Shown here: positions 19,331-27,830 of the stretch, piece by piece | How positions within the stretch are numbered: position 1 is the stretch's first letter | How the letters are laid out: every line of letters begins with the position of its first letter | NCBI RefSeq assembly: GCF_936925435.1 | Contig: NZ_CAKZHQ010000003.1 | Span: 1 to 64,000, forward strand | Origin: an uncultured Ramlibacter sp. | Lineage (GTDB): Bacteria > Pseudomonadota > Gammaproteobacteria > Burkholderiales > Burkholderiaceae_C | Reading direction: 5' to 3' | DNA: 64,000 bases | Notes under the pieces: generated by a model | What the model was told of the DNA's origin: nothing | Seen by the model: only the letters and a program-made list of their open reading frames with translations | The model's database searches: none | Translations under genes and position numbers: made by a program

Positions 19331-20116
19331 CTACGCCATGGCAGGGTCGCGCTGGGTGCGCAGGAATTCACGCACCAGGGCGGCGAACTCGTAGGGCTTT
19401 TCCACCGCGCTCATGCGCCCGGTGTCCAGGGTGCGCAGCTCCGCGCCTGAGATGCTGCGCGACAAGGCTGCGCCCTTGTCCAGCGTGATGCTGTCGTCGT
19501 GCTTGGCGGCGATCACCAGGGTGGGGCAGGCGATCAGCGGATTGCTGCCGCCGAAATCGACGTCCAGGATGGCCTGGCAGGTGGACACATAGACCTGCGG
19601 ATCGGCCTCGACCAGCACCGAACGCAGTTGGGCGGCCGTGGCCGCACCATGCGGGTCGGCCAGGAAGGCCGGCGAGAACCAGCGCCCCATCGCCTCCTGG
19701 GCAACGCCTTCCATGCCGTGGTCCAGCGCCATCTTGGCCCGCGCCAGCAGGCGCTGGCGGATCACGCCATCGAAATAGGTGGCGGAATTGGCCATCACGA
19801 TGCTGGTCACCAGATGCGGGTAGCGCAATGCCAGCTGCTGGCCCACCATGCCGCCCAAGACCAGGCCGACAAAGCTCACCGGGCCGTCCGCATGCTCCTG
19901 GATGAGGCTGGCGGCGTCGTCGGCGAAAGCGGCCATGGTGAAGGGCCCCGGCAGCCGTTCCGAACGGCCGTGGCCGCGGTGGTCGTAGCGCAGCACCGTG
20001 TAGTGGCGCGCCAGGATTTGCGCCACCTCGTCCCACATGCTCAGGTCGCAGCCCAGCGCGTGGCTGAGCATCACCACCGGTCCTCGGCCTTGCTTGACGA
20101 AATTCAGGTGCGGCAT
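19331..20116 (-). CDS. Alpha/beta hydrolase fold protein, PcaD-like, lacking catalytic Ser and His
   Basis: 261-residue alpha/beta hydrolase homologue close to 3-oxoadipate enol-lactonase. The fold landmarks are present: SHALGCDLSMW, RYDHRGHGRS and LVIAAKHDDSI. The nucleophile elbow reads GLVLGG with Val86 (codon GTC) where the family has Ser. The catalytic His position reads GRMSAVEKP with Arg234 (CGC). The frame is open throughout, so this looks like a maintained pseudoenzyme or a very divergent active site rather than decay. The ATG at 20116 is used. No other pca genes are nearby. A binding, scavenging or regulatory role is possible; function is unknown. Confidence 0.88.
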   Translation of the reverse strand: MPHLNFVKQGRGPVVMLSHALGCDLSMWDEVAQILARHYTVLRYDHRGHGRSERLPGPFTMAAFADDAASLIQEHADGPVSFVGLVLGGMVGQQLALRYPHLVTSIVMANSATYFDGVIRQRLLARAKMALDHGMEGVAQEAMGRWFSPAFLADPHGAATAAQLRSVLVEADPQVYVSTCQAILDVDFGGSNPLIACPTLVIAAKHDDSITLDKGAALSRSISGAELRTLDTGRMSAVEKPYEFAALVREFLRTQRDPAMA

Positions 20117-20213
20117 GCGTGTCCCCGTCGCCATCGAACCGGCATTTTGGTCGCCGGGTGGCAATTTGCCGTGGAATTAATGCCCAAGATGTACCGTTTC
20201 ATGTGCACTGATC

Positions 20214-21398
20214 CTAATGCGCAACAGTGCAGCGCTCCAGCCGGTCGACCCGCCAGGCGCAAAAGGTGCCGATGGCGCCCAGCACGGCGGCGATGCCATA
20301 CATCCACTCGAAGCCCCAGCGCGAGGCAAAGGCCCCTCCGGCGAGCACGCCCAGCACCCCGCCCAGGCCGTAGCCGGTGACGGTGAACAGTGCCTGGCCG
20401 CGGCCCCGCAGGCGGCCGGGAAAGTGCTGGGTGACCATGGCGATGCAGGCCGTGTGGTGGGTGGCGAAAGTCAGCGCATGCAAAAGCTGGGCGACAAACA
20501 GGACAGCCAGCCAGTCGCCGCCCGCGCCCGTCAGCGCCATGCGCAGCGCCGTCGCCGCGCCGCAGACCACCAGCCAGCGGGACATCGGCAGACGGCCGAT
20601 CAGCCGGCCCTGCCAGAAGAACCAGCCGATCTCCACCAGCACCGAGACGGCCCACAGCGCCCCGATCATGGCCTTGCTATAGCCCAGCGCGTCCAGGTAC
20701 AGCGACAGGAATCCGTAGACCGCGAAGTGCGCCATCACATGGAAGAACAGCGCGGCAAAGAACCAGCGCAGCACCGGCTGGCGCAGCACCGGGCCGATCG
20801 GCTCGCGCGGAGCATCGGCGTGGGTGGGCTTCTCGCGCACATCGGGCAGCCACCAGGTGCAGGCCAGCACGCCGGCCAGGGTCAGCAGGGTCCAGCCGGG
20901 GAAATGCCCCATGCCGAAGTGCTCGAACCAGGCGCCGGCCAGAAAGACCGTGAGCATGAAGCCGGCCGAGCCCCACAGGCGGATGCGGCCGTAGCGGCCC
21001 CAGTCGCCGGCCACCAGGTGGGCCATGGCGGCCTCGGTCAGCGACATCATCGAACTGGTGTGGGTGAACAGCAGCAACAGCACCAGGGCTATCCACAGGG
21101 CGCCACCGTCCCACCACAGGCCCAGCGAAGCCACCAGGGCCACGGCGGCGCTCAGCCGCAGCAGCCGCACCCGCTCACCCGTGTGGTCGGACAGCGCGCC
21201 CCATGCATAGGGCGCAAACACCCGGGTCAGGGACTGCACCGAGGTCAGCAGGCTGATGACGACGATGGGCAGGCCCAGGCTCTTGAGCCACAGCGGCAGG
21301 TAGGGATTGAAAAAGCCGATGTGGGCGAAGTAGGTGGCCGACAGCGCGGCAAATGGCACGATCTGGCGGCCTCTGGCCGCCACTGCAGGCAGGCTCAT
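20214..21398 (-). CDS. MFS transporter (HcaT/LacY-like, MFS_1-like family)
   Basis: 394-residue major-facilitator protein with twelve predicted helices in two halves. The first helix AALSATYFAHIGFFNPYLPLWL and the loop GALSDHTGERVRLLRLS (the loop 2-3 motif) resemble the HcaT/nucleoside symporter group, proton-coupled importers of small aromatic acids or nucleosides. The substrate is not predictable. The ATG at 21398 lies five bases after the aroC stop, so the two genes form an operon, an unusual link between a shikimate gene and a transporter. Confidence 0.9.
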   Translation of the reverse strand: MSLPAVAARGRQIVPFAALSATYFAHIGFFNPYLPLWLKSLGLPIVVISLLTSVQSLTRVFAPYAWGALSDHTGERVRLLRLSAAVALVASLGLWWDGGALWIALVLLLLFTHTSSMMSLTEAAMAHLVAGDWGRYGRIRLWGSAGFMLTVFLAGAWFEHFGMGHFPGWTLLTLAGVLACTWWLPDVREKPTHADAPREPIGPVLRQPVLRWFFAALFFHVMAHFAVYGFLSLYLDALGYSKAMIGALWAVSVLVEIGWFFWQGRLIGRLPMSRWLVVCGAATALRMALTGAGGDWLAVLFVAQLLHALTFATHHTACIAMVTQHFPGRLRGRGQALFTVTGYGLGGVLGVLAGGAFASRWGFEWMYGIAAVLGAIGTFCAWRVDRLERCTVAH

Positions 21399-21402
21399 TC
21401 CG

Positions 21403-22500
21403 TCACAGGAAGGAAGCCTGGATCCGCTCCATCGGCGGGTCGACGTCGGCGTTTTGCGCCCGGTTGCGCAGCGCATGCTCCATCAGCACCAGGGCCAGCA
21501 TGGCCTCGGCAATCGGCGTGGCGCGAATGCCCACGCAGGGGTCGTGGCGGCCCTTGGTCACCACCTCGGTGGCCTCGCCGCGCACATTGATGGTCTCGCG
21601 CGGGCTGATGATGGAACTGGTGGGCTTGATGGCGATGGACACCTCGATGTCCTGGCCTGTGCTGATGCCGCCCAGCATGCCGCCGGCGTTGTTGGAGCGA
21701 AAGCCCTGCGGCGTCATGGAGTCGCCGTGGCTGGTGCCGCGTTGCGCCACGCTGGCGAAACCGGCGCCGATCTCCACGCCCTTGACGGCGTTGATGCCCA
21801 TCATGGCCCAGGCGATGTCGGCGTCGAGCTTGTCGAACAGGGGCTCACCCAGCCCCACCGGCACATTGCTCGCGGTGACGCGGATGCGCGCGCCGCAGGA
21901 GTCGCCGGCCTTGCGCAGGCTGTCCATGTAGGCCTCCAGCGCCGATACATCGGCCACCGGGGCGAAAAATGGGTTGTGGGCGACATGCTCCCAGCCCTCG
22001 AACGGGATGGCCAGCTCGCCGATCTGCTGCATGCAGCCGCGAAACAGCATGCCGTGCTTGTGCGCCAGCCATTTCTTGGCGACCGCGCCGGCCGCCACCA
22101 TGGGCGCCGTCAGTCGCGCCGAGGAGCGCCCGCCGCCGCGCGGGTCGCGCAGGCCGTATTTGTGCAGGTAGGCGTAATCGGCATGGCCGGGTCGGAAGGT
22201 CTGGGCGATCTCGCTGTAGTCCTTGCTGCGCTGGTCGGTATTGCGGATCAGCAGGCAGATGGGGGTGCCGGTGGTCCGGCCCTCATAGACGCCCGACAGG
22301 ATCTCGACCTTGTCCTCTTCCTGGCGCTGGGTGACATGGCGGCTGGTGCCGGGACGGCGCCGGTCCAGGTCGCTCTGGATGTCGGCCTCGGACAGCGCCA
22401 TGCCGGGCGGGCAGCCGTCAATGACGCAGCCGATGGCCGGGCCATGCGATTCGCCGAAGTTCGTGACCGCGAAGAGTGTTCCGAAGGTGTTGCCGCTCAT
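21403..22500 (-). CDS. aroC: Chorismate synthase
   Basis: 365-residue enzyme converting 5-enolpyruvylshikimate-3-phosphate to chorismate with reduced FMN, the last common step of aromatic biosynthesis. The three family signatures are visible: [18 protein letters not shown] at residues 12-29, [17 protein letters not shown] in the C-terminal half, and [22 protein letters not shown]. Length matches the family (about 350-370). It is followed at once by the MFS gene. The rest of the pathway in this window (pheA, tyrA, aroA) sits at 57-61 kb. Confidence 0.98.
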   Translation of the reverse strand: MSGNTFGTLFAVTNFGESHGPAIGCVIDGCPPGMALSEADIQSDLDRRRPGTSRHVTQRQEEDKVEILSGVYEGRTTGTPICLLIRNTDQRSKDYSEIAQTFRPGHADYAYLHKYGLRDPRGGGRSSARLTAPMVAAGAVAKKWLAHKHGMLFRGCMQQIGELAIPFEGWEHVAHNPFFAPVADVSALEAYMDSLRKAGDSCGARIRVTASNVPVGLGEPLFDKLDADIAWAMMGINAVKGVEIGAGFASVAQRGTSHGDSMTPQGFRSNNAGGMLGGISTGQDIEVSIAIKPTSSIISPRETINVRGEATEVVTKGRHDPCVGIRATPIAEAMLALVLMEHALRNRAQNADVDPPMERIQASFL

Positions 22501-22589
22501 AGACCCGGATTATCCCAGAGGGGGCCGGGAATGCTTCCTGCTTGGAATGCTGACGCGGGGCCCGCCAGGCACCGAAGGAGAGCAAAGCC

Positions 22590-23012
22590 ATGCTGGACCG
22601 GACCAAGACCCAGTTCTCGCACGTCAAGCCCACCGATACGACTTATGTGTCGGGCGGTCTGCGTGATTTCTTCCTCTACCGCGACCTCGGCATCGCCGAA
22701 GCCACCCAGGGCAAGGTGATCGCGCACCTGGTCAAGGCCAATATGGCACCTGAAACGGGCACAGGCTGGCACCGCCATGAGGCGGATTTCCAGATCGTCA
22801 TCATGATCAAGGGCTGGGCCCGCTTCATGTACGAGGACAAGGAAACCCTGGTCGAGGCCGGCGACTGCGTGCACCAGCGGCCCGGCATCGCCCACTACCT
22901 GTTCGACTACTCGCCCGACATGGAGTACCTGGAGATCGTCTCCCCGGCCGACTTCAAGAGCATCGACGTCGAGCCGGTCTGCGCCATCCCCCCCGCGACG
23001 CCCTGGAAGTAG
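22590..23012 (+). CDS. Small cupin-domain protein
   Basis: 140-residue single cupin. Cupin motif 1 appears as TGWHRHEADFQIVIMIKGWARF, with two His and a Glu or Gln that could bind a metal, and motif 2 as GDCVHQRPGIAHYLFDY with a third His. Cupins of this size include dioxygenases, isomerases and binding proteins, and the substrate cannot be told. It is divergent from aroC and followed by a GC-rich repeat that separates it from the convergent GST gene. Confidence 0.85.
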   Translation: MLDRTKTQFSHVKPTDTTYVSGGLRDFFLYRDLGIAEATQGKVIAHLVKANMAPETGTGWHRHEADFQIVIMIKGWARFMYEDKETLVEAGDCVHQRPGIAHYLFDYSPDMEYLEIVSPADFKSIDVEPVCAIPPATPWK

Positions 23013-23018
23013 GCCCAC

Positions 23019-23094
23019 CACCGAAGCGGCCTACGGCCGCCTCCCCCTCAAGGGGGCGCCACCAGCGGACCGGCAAAGCCGGATCCGCGGTGGC
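23019..23094 (+). repeat. REP-like intergenic repeat, copy 1
   Basis: It contains GAAGCGGCC-TAC-GGCCGC, then CTCCCCCTCAAGGGGG and GGACCGGCAAAGCCGGATCC, that is, three successive palindromic hairpins. The same order occurs on the opposite strand at 40125-40200. Both copies lie between convergent genes (here cupin and GST) and probably end transcription from either side. Confidence 0.75.
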
Positions 23095-23109
23095 CCACGA
23101 AGGGACGGG

Positions 23110-23766
23110 TCAAAACTCAGCGTCCAACTCGTCGATCTCGTCGGGTTCCTTTTTCGCCGCGGTGACCCACTCCTTCATCGCCGGCAGTTCCATGACGCGC
23201 TTGCAATAGGCCACGCTGGCCTTGTCCAGCGGCACGTCGTAGCTGAGGAAGCGCGTCACCACCGGTGCGTACATGGCGTCGGCCATGCAGGGCTGCTTGC
23301 CGAACAGGAAGGGACCGCCATAGGCGGCGAAACACTCCTTCCAGATCGCCAGCACGCGGTCGATGTCGGCCTGGGCCCGCGACCAGACCTTGAAGCCGGG
23401 GAAGTGGGCCTTGATGTTCATCGGCAGGGCGCCGCGCAAGGCTGAAAAGCCCGAATGCATCTCGCCGCAGATGGCACGGCAATGGGCCCGGGCCTTGATG
23501 TCGGCCGGCAGCAGGCCGGCCTTGGGCTTGATTTCGTTGAGGTATTCGCCGATCGCCAGGGTGTCCCAGACCTTGACCCCGCCATGCTCGAGCGAGGGCA
23601 CCAGCATGGAACTCGACAGCAGCAGCATCTCGGCCTTCATGGCTGGGTCGTCCGGCGGGATCACCTTTTCGCTAAAGTCCAGACCGGCCAAGCGGGCCAT
23701 CAGCCAGCCACGCAGCGCCCAGGCGCCGTAGTTCTTGCTGCTGATGGTGAGGACGGGCTTGGCCAT
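23110..23766 (-). CDS. Glutathione S-transferase
   Basis: 218-residue GST-fold protein. The N-terminal thioredoxin-like domain (about 1-80) carries KNYGAWALRGWL, where glutathione-activating residues lie, and LVPSLEHGGVKVWDTLAIGEYL, the cis-Pro and glutathione gamma-glutamyl contact motif. A helical C-terminal domain follows, ending near FGKQPCMADAMYAPVVTRF, a variant of the N-capping box region. The start ATG at 23766 has AGGAG. It is divergent from the PHA depolymerase gene. Substrate unknown; detoxification is likely. Confidence 0.9.
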   Translation of the reverse strand: MAKPVLTISSKNYGAWALRGWLMARLAGLDFSEKVIPPDDPAMKAEMLLLSSSMLVPSLEHGGVKVWDTLAIGEYLNEIKPKAGLLPADIKARAHCRAICGEMHSGFSALRGALPMNIKAHFPGFKVWSRAQADIDRVLAIWKECFAAYGGPFLFGKQPCMADAMYAPVVTRFLSYDVPLDKASVAYCKRVMELPAMKEWVTAAKKEPDEIDELDAEF

Positions 23767-23899
23767 GTTGTCTCCTGGTGCGGCGGAAAGCTCCGCCTGA
23801 ACCCCTATCGCAATCCCTGTGCCAGAGCGGTGCATGCTGGCCCGCAACTTGCCTGCCTTTGCACCGGGCAGGCCACCAGCCTGCCGGAAAGCCCAGCCC

Positions 23900-25111
23900 A
23901 TGCTCTACCAGGCGTACCAGACGCAATCCGACTTCACCTCGCCGCTGCGCCTGCTGGCAATGCAGCAAAGCAGCCTGCTGTGGCTGCAAAAGACCGAGGG
24001 TTCGCTGCTGCGCAAGCTCTCTGCCGCAGCCGAGGTGGTGTCGCGCATGCGGCTGACCCATTCGCGGCCGGCCTATGGAATCGCCAGCGTCCAGGTCCAG
24101 GGCCATGCCGTCACTGTGGTCGAGGAAAAAACCCAGACCCTGCCCTTTGGCACCTTGCTGCACTTTCGCAAGCCGGGCGTTGCCGCCCAGCCAGCGGTGC
24201 TGCTGGTGGCGCCACTGTCGGGCCATTTCGCCACCCTGCTGCGCGAAACCGCGCGCACCCTGCTGCAGGACCACGACGTCTACATCACCGACTGGCACAA
24301 CGCCCGCGACGTCCCGTTGCGCGAGGGTGGCTTCAGCCTGGACGACTACATCGACCACATGATGCAGTTCATGGCGGCGATCGGCCCGGGCGTGCATGTC
24401 GTGGCCGTCTGCCAGCCCTGCGTGGCGGCGCTGGCCGCCACCGCCCTGATGGCCGAGGACGACCATCCAGCCCAGCCGCGCAGCCTGACCCTGATGGCCG
24501 GCCCGGTGGACTGCCGTGTCAACCCGACGGCGGTCAACACACTGGCCACCAGCAAGCCGATCGAATGGTTCGAGAAGAACCTGATCAGCCACGTGCCCTT
24601 CCCCCATGCCGGCCACATGCGCCGCGTCTACCCCGGCTTCGTCCAGGTTTCGGCATTTCTGAGCATGAACCTGGAGCGGCACAAGCAGCAGTTCCGCAAC
24701 CTCTACCAGCACCTGGTGGATGGCGAGATCGAGCAGGCCGACGTGATCCGGGTGTTCTACGACGAGTACCTGGCGGTCAACGACCTGCCGGCCGAGTTCT
24801 ACCTGGAGACGGTCGAGAAAGTCTTCCAGACCTACGACCTGGCCCGCGGCGAGCTGTACTACCGCGGCCGCAAGGTCGATTGCGGCGCCATCCGGCGCAC
24901 CGCCCTGTTCACGGTCGAGGGCGAACGCGACGATATCTGCGCGGTCGGCCAGACCGTGGCCGCGCAGGATCTGTGCACCGGCATCCGGCCCTGCCTGAAA
25001 ACCCACCACATCCAGACCGGTGTGGGCCACTACGGGGTGTTCAGCGGCCGGCGCTGGAACCAGCAGATCTACCCGCGCCTGCGCGACGTGGTGCACGCCG
25101 CCAGCAATTAA
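23900..25111 (+). CDS. Intracellular polyhydroxyalkanoate depolymerase (PhaZ-type)
   Basis: 403-residue protein of the PHB_depo_C / PhaZa family, which hydrolyses amorphous storage PHB inside the cell. The N-terminus MLYQAYQTQSDF is typical. In place of the lipase-box Ser the nucleophile is Cys171 in HVVAVCQPCVAALAA, as in the Cupriavidus intracellular enzyme family. Other landmarks are YITDWHNARDVPL, and GVGHYGVFSGRRWNQQIYP near the C-terminus with the likely catalytic His. I use the ATG at 23900, not the in-frame upstream one. It indicates that the organism makes PHA granules. Confidence 0.94.
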   Translation: MLYQAYQTQSDFTSPLRLLAMQQSSLLWLQKTEGSLLRKLSAAAEVVSRMRLTHSRPAYGIASVQVQGHAVTVVEEKTQTLPFGTLLHFRKPGVAAQPAVLLVAPLSGHFATLLRETARTLLQDHDVYITDWHNARDVPLREGGFSLDDYIDHMMQFMAAIGPGVHVVAVCQPCVAALAATALMAEDDHPAQPRSLTLMAGPVDCRVNPTAVNTLATSKPIEWFEKNLISHVPFPHAGHMRRVYPGFVQVSAFLSMNLERHKQQFRNLYQHLVDGEIEQADVIRVFYDEYLAVNDLPAEFYLETVEKVFQTYDLARGELYYRGRKVDCGAIRRTALFTVEGERDDICAVGQTVAAQDLCTGIRPCLKTHHIQTGVGHYGVFSGRRWNQQIYPRLRDVVHAASN

Positions 25112-25132
25112 AAAGCCCCCACGAGGGGGCCT
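25111..25132 (-). terminator. Hairpin terminator between phaZ-like and CBS genes
   Basis: CCCCC-ACGA-GGGGG flanked by As on one side. Read on the minus strand it ends in CTTTTT, so it mainly terminates the CBS gene; read on the plus strand it follows the depolymerase stop directly. Confidence 0.75.
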
Positions 25133-25163
25133 TCGCAGCCGGGGACGGCCCGTCGCCGCCCCG

Positions 25164-25628
25164 TCAGAGCCTGGGCGCCGGTGTCTCGTCGCCGGTCTCA
25201 GGCCAGTCGCGGATGTAGGCCTTGAGCATCTTGTTCTCGAAGTTCTGGCTGTCCACCACGGCCTTGGCCACGTCGTAGAAGCTGATCACGCCCATCAGCA
25301 TGCGCCGGTCCATCACCGGCATGTAGCGCGCGTGGCGCTCCAGCATCATGCGGCGCACCTCGTCGAGCTCGGTTTCCGCGGTGCAGGTCAGCGGATGGTC
25401 GTCCATCGCCGTGCGCACCAGGGTCGAGCCGACCACGCCGCCGTTCTTGACGATGCAGACGATCACCTCGCGGAAAGTCAGCATGCCCACCAGGTCGCCA
25501 TGGTCCATGACGACCAGGGAGCCGATGTCTTTTTCGGCCATGGCGTCGATGGCTGTGGCCAGCGGCTCGTCGGGTGTGACGGTGTACAAGGTGCTGCCCT
25601 TGACGCGCAGGATGTCGCTGACTTTCAT
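25164..25628 (-). CDS. CBS-domain pair protein
   Basis: 154-residue protein made of two CBS motifs (about residues 8-58 and 75-130), which together form a Bateman module that binds adenosyl compounds such as AMP, ATP or SAM. Typical strings are AIDAMAEKDIGSLVVMD and RHARYMPVMDRRMLMGVISF. There is no attached enzyme or channel domain, so it probably acts as a small energy sensor for a partner protein. The ATG at 25628 follows CGAGGAGCAACC. It is divergent from the sulfhydrylase gene. Confidence 0.92.
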   Translation of the reverse strand: MKVSDILRVKGSTLYTVTPDEPLATAIDAMAEKDIGSLVVMDHGDLVGMLTFREVIVCIVKNGGVVGSTLVRTAMDDHPLTCTAETELDEVRRMMLERHARYMPVMDRRMLMGVISFYDVAKAVVDSQNFENKMLKAYIRDWPETGDETPAPRL

Positions 25629-25713
25629 GGTTGCTCCTCGGGGGCAGGGTGGTCGAACGAATATAGCCCACAATCGTGCCGTTCCACAGAGGCATTCCGA
25701 GGAGACACCCCCC

Positions 25714-27024
25714 ATGCCCGGCTATTCCGACCCCGGTTTCGACACCCTGGCGCTGCACGCCGGCGCCGCGCCCGATCCGGCCACCGGCGCCCGCGCCGTC
25801 CCCATCCACCTGACCACGTCCTTCGTCTTCGAGTCCAGCGACCACGCGGCGGCGCTGTTCAACCTGGAGCGCTCGGGCCACGTCTATTCGCGCATCAGCA
25901 ACCCGACCAACGCGGTGCTGGAGCAGCGGGTGGCCGCCCTGGAAGGCGGCATCGGCGCCATCGCCACCGCCAGCGGCCAGGCCGCCCTGCACCTGGCCAT
26001 CGCCACCCTGATGGGCGCCGGTTCGCACATCGTCGCCAGCACGGCGCTGTATGGCGGCTCACAGAACCTGCTGCACTACACCATGCGCCGCTTCGGCATC
26101 GAGACCACGTTCGTCAAACCGGGCGACATAGCTGGATGGAGGGATGCGGTCCGGCCGAACACCAAGCTGCTGTTCGGCGAGACCGTGGGCAACCCCGGCC
26201 TGGACGTGCTGGACATCCCGGTGGTCAGCGAGATCGCCCATGCGGCCGGCGTGCCCTTACTTGTGGATTCCACCCTGACCTCCCCTTACCTGATGCGGCC
26301 CCTGGATCTGGGCGCCGACCTGGTCTACCACTCGGCCACCAAGTTCCTGTCGGGCCATGGCACGGTGATCGGCGGCGTGGTGGTCGACGGCGGCAGCTTC
26401 GACTGGGACGGCCCGGCGGCAGCCGGTCGCTTTAGCGAACTCACCGCGCCCTACGAGGGCTTCCACAACATGGTCTTCAGCGAGGAGTCCACCGTCGGGG
26501 CCTTCCTGCTGCGCGCGCGCCGCGAAGGCTTGCGCGACTTCGGCGCCTGCATGAGCCCGCACACGGCCTGGCTGATCCTGCAAGGCATCGAGACCCTGCC
26601 GCTGCGCATGGAGCGCCACATGAGCAATACCGCCAAGGTGGTGGAATTCCTGGCGGCCCATCCCTTCGTCTCGCGTGTGGGCCATCCCATGCTGGCATCC
26701 CACCCCAGCCACGCGCTGGCGCAAAAACTGTTGCCCAAGGGCGCGGGCTCGGTCTTCAGCTTCGACATCAAGGGCAACCGGGCCCAGGGCAAGGCCTTCA
26801 TCGAGGCGCTCAAGCTGTTCAGCCACCTGGCCAACGTCGGCGACTGCCGCTCGCTGGTCATCCACCCGGCCAGCACCACCCATTTCCGCATGACCGACGA
26901 CGCCCTGGCCGGTGCCGGCATCGGCCAGGGCACGATCCGCCTGTCCATCGGCCTGGAAGACCCGGCCGACCTGGTGGAGGACCTCAAGCGCGCCCTGAAG
27001 GCGGCGGAAAAGGCGGGCGCCTGA
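25714..27024 (+). CDS. O-acetylhomoserine/O-succinylhomoserine sulfhydrylase (MetY/MetZ-like)
   Basis: 436-residue PLP enzyme of the Cys/Met metabolism family that makes homocysteine from an activated homoserine and sulfide. Conserved strings are HVYSRISNPTNAVLEQRVAALEGG in the N-terminal third, the PLP-lysine motif SATKFLSGHG and VIHPASTTHFRM near the C-terminus. The length and long insert favour MetY-type (O-acetylhomoserine) over MetZ. The ATG at 25714 has GAGGAGACACC. Its stop overlaps the start of the next hydrolase gene by one base, so the genes form an operon with a P450. Confidence 0.92.
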   Translation: MPGYSDPGFDTLALHAGAAPDPATGARAVPIHLTTSFVFESSDHAAALFNLERSGHVYSRISNPTNAVLEQRVAALEGGIGAIATASGQAALHLAIATLMGAGSHIVASTALYGGSQNLLHYTMRRFGIETTFVKPGDIAGWRDAVRPNTKLLFGETVGNPGLDVLDIPVVSEIAHAAGVPLLVDSTLTSPYLMRPLDLGADLVYHSATKFLSGHGTVIGGVVVDGGSFDWDGPAAAGRFSELTAPYEGFHNMVFSEESTVGAFLLRARREGLRDFGACMSPHTAWLILQGIETLPLRMERHMSNTAKVVEFLAAHPFVSRVGHPMLASHPSHALAQKLLPKGAGSVFSFDIKGNRAQGKAFIEALKLFSHLANVGDCRSLVIHPASTTHFRMTDDALAGAGIGQGTIRLSIGLEDPADLVEDLKRALKAAEKAGA

Positions 27025-27830
27025 TGGAACTCCTCGTCAACGGCCACAAGACCTTCGTCTACACCGGCGGCAAGCCCTTCGATGCCGCCAAGCCCAGCGT
27101 GGTCTTCCTGCATGGCGTGCTCAACGACCACAGCGTCTGGATCCTGCAGACCCGCTATGTCGCCCACCACGGCTGGAACGTGCTGGCGCCCGACCTGCCC
27201 GGCCACTGCAGGAGCGCGGGCGCACCGCCGCGTTCGGTGGAAGAGGCCGCGCAGTTCGTGCTGAACCTGCTGGATGCCGCTGGCGTGCCAAAGGCCGCCC
27301 TGGTGGGCCACAGCTTCGGCTCGCTGGTCGCACTGCAGGCCGCGGCCATGGCGCCGGAGCGCATCAGCCACCTGGCCTTGCTGGGCACGGCGGCGCCCAT
27401 GAAGGTCTCGCCTGCCCTGCTGGACAGCTCGCTGCACCAGCCGATGCAGGCCATCGCCATGGTCAACCTGTTCTCGCATTCCATGCTGGCGCCGCCGCCC
27501 TCAGCCCTGGGTCCAGGCACCTGGCTGTACGGTGGCTCCAGGGCGCTGATGAAGCGGGTGCTGGCCAGCAACACCCAGGTCAACCTGTTCCACACCGGCT
27601 TCAAGGCCTGCGACGACTACAGCGGCGGCGAGGCGGCAATGGACAAGCTGCAATGCCCGGTGCTCTTCGTGCTGGGCAAGAACGATTCCATGACCCTGCC
27701 CAGGATGGCCCTGCCGTTGCAGGAGCGCGCGAAGAACGGCCGCACCGTCCTGCTGGAGGCCGGCCACCAGATGATGACCGAGGCGCCCGACGGCGTGCTG
27801 TTCGCCCTGCGCGGCTTCTTGCAGCCGTGA
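27024..27830 (+). CDS. Alpha/beta hydrolase
   Basis: 268-residue alpha/beta hydrolase with an intact catalytic triad: Ser in LVGHSFGSLV, Asp in VLGKNDSMT and His in LEAGHQMMTEAPD. The oxyanion region FLHGVLNDHSVW is also clear. The ATG overlaps the stop of the sulfhydrylase gene, and its own stop overlaps the GTG start of the P450. This tight packing points to a shared pathway. The substrate is unknown; ester, lactone or thioester hydrolysis are all possible. Confidence 0.9.
   Translation: MELLVNGHKTFVYTGGKPFDAAKPSVVFLHGVLNDHSVWILQTRYVAHHGWNVLAPDLPGHCRSAGAPPRSVEEAAQFVLNLLDAAGVPKAALVGHSFGSLVALQAAAMAPERISHLALLGTAAPMKVSPALLDSSLHQPMQAIAMVNLFSHSMLAPPPSALGPGTWLYGGSRALMKRVLASNTQVNLFHTGFKACDDYSGGEAAMDKLQCPVLFVLGKNDSMTLPRMALPLQERAKNGRTVLLEAGHQMMTEAPDGVLFALRGFLQP

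Noticed and set aside
20674-20682. GCTATAGC palindrome in the MFS gene
   Set aside because: Only 8 bases, lacks the 17-base spacing and the hairpin that follows in the dispersed repeat copies.
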